The notes under the pieces are model-generated. The model worked only from the letters and a program-made list of their open reading frames with translations. It was not told where the DNA came from and made no database searches. Below are positions 13,665 to 13,863 of a stretch of DNA of 13,863 nt, in pieces. Within the stretch, counting starts at the first letter, position 1; every line of letters starts with the position of its first letter. The position numbers and the translations under genes are program-made. Source of the stretch: an uncultured beta proteobacterium (GTDB taxonomy: Bacteria; Pseudomonadota; Gammaproteobacteria; Burkholderiales; Burkholderiaceae); assembly GCA_903845455.1 (NCBI GenBank), contig CAIMXN010000027.1, positions 1-13,863 of the forward strand. The letters are read 5' to 3'.

Positions 13665-13720
13665 ATGAAAAAAATCTTCGGAACTACTACCCCATTTTCT
13701 AAAAATAGAGTAGGGGCTTG

Positions 13721-13863
13721 TTACCAACCGCAAAGAGCCCAAACTTGATTCGATAAAGCAACCATCCTAGTGGGTGCAAAGTAAGTTGAGAAAATGGCTG
13801 CCAATATTAACAAGGCGGCAAAGTAGAGAGCCCAGCGTATGAGACGCCGCTTTCTTTTAGGCT
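13721..13863 (-). CDS. Small membrane protein, C-terminal part
   Basis: An open frame enters from the right edge on the minus strand and ends at TAA (13723-13721), leaving 46 residues. It has a basic stretch (KRKRRLIRW), one strongly hydrophobic segment (ALYFAALLILAAIFSTYF, about 18 residues) and a short tail ending VWALCGW. This is typical of a single-pass inner-membrane segment with a positive cytoplasmic side. I cannot assign a family. The other two frames on this strand are closed by stops, and the composition favours a real gene. The tRNA-Arg gene follows 56 bases downstream on the same strand. Confidence 0.6.
   Translation of the reverse strand, partial: PKRKRRLIRWALYFAALLILAAIFSTYFAPTRMVALSNQVWALCGW

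Noticed and set aside
13681..13720. Terminator between the membrane protein gene and tRNA-Arg
   Set aside because: CTACCCC and GTAGGGG are not true reverse complements. Only a 4-bp stem forms, and no T-run follows.

Overview
The window looks like an ordinary chromosomal stretch from a free-living beta-proteobacterium of the order Burkholderiales, most like Polynucleobacter. This is inferred from gene content: a thiC-thiO-thiS-thiG-thiE order, a Bug-type tripartite tricarboxylate receptor, a TrhP-type U32 protein, small intergenic gaps and a base composition that by eye is only moderately GC. No mobile element, phage gene or CRISPR array was seen.

Layout. Positions 1-280 hold the end of a zeta-class glutathione transferase gene. 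A secreted parvulin-like protein (424-1236, +) follows and converges on trhP, a tRNA uridine hydroxylation gene (1274-2593, -). An unrecognised 194-residue protein (2808-3392, +) ends at a bidirectional terminator shared with tRNA-Asn(GTT) (3458-3533, -). thiD (3555-4433, +) starts 21 bases from the tRNA and converges on a five-gene thiamine operon on the minus strand: thiC, thiO, thiS, thiG, thiE (9536 down to 4446). The operon leader carries a TPP riboswitch (9583-9681) followed by a hairpin over the thiC ribosome binding site. Upstream on the same strand is a DUF4743/Nudix hydrolase gene (9744-10583). Divergent from it is a TPP-dependent acetolactate-synthase-like enzyme (10606-12267, +), which converges through a 14-bp-stem terminator on a Bug receptor gene (12347-13366, -). 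The right end has a palindrome-rich intergenic region, a back-to-back pair of perfect DnaA boxes, tRNA-Arg(CCT) (13590-13664, -) and the C-terminal end of a small membrane protein.

How the genes work together. ThiC makes HMP-P and ThiD phosphorylates it to HMP-PP. ThiO oxidises glycine to the imine, and ThiS (as thiocarboxylate) and ThiG build the thiazole. ThiE joins the two halves into thiamine phosphate. ThiF/ThiI-type ThiS activation, DXP synthase and the final kinase ThiL are not in the window. The Nudix protein belongs to a family reported to act on damaged thiamine diphosphates, and the neighbouring 10606 gene uses TPP as cofactor, so about 9 kb is centred on thiamine supply, quality control and use.

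The observations most worth a second look are: a complete two-state switch legible in the thiC leader; overlapping tRNA-Asn and thiD promoters with a probably leaderless thiD; an extended ThiE; the Nudix gene's position; and the isolated inverted DnaA-box pair.
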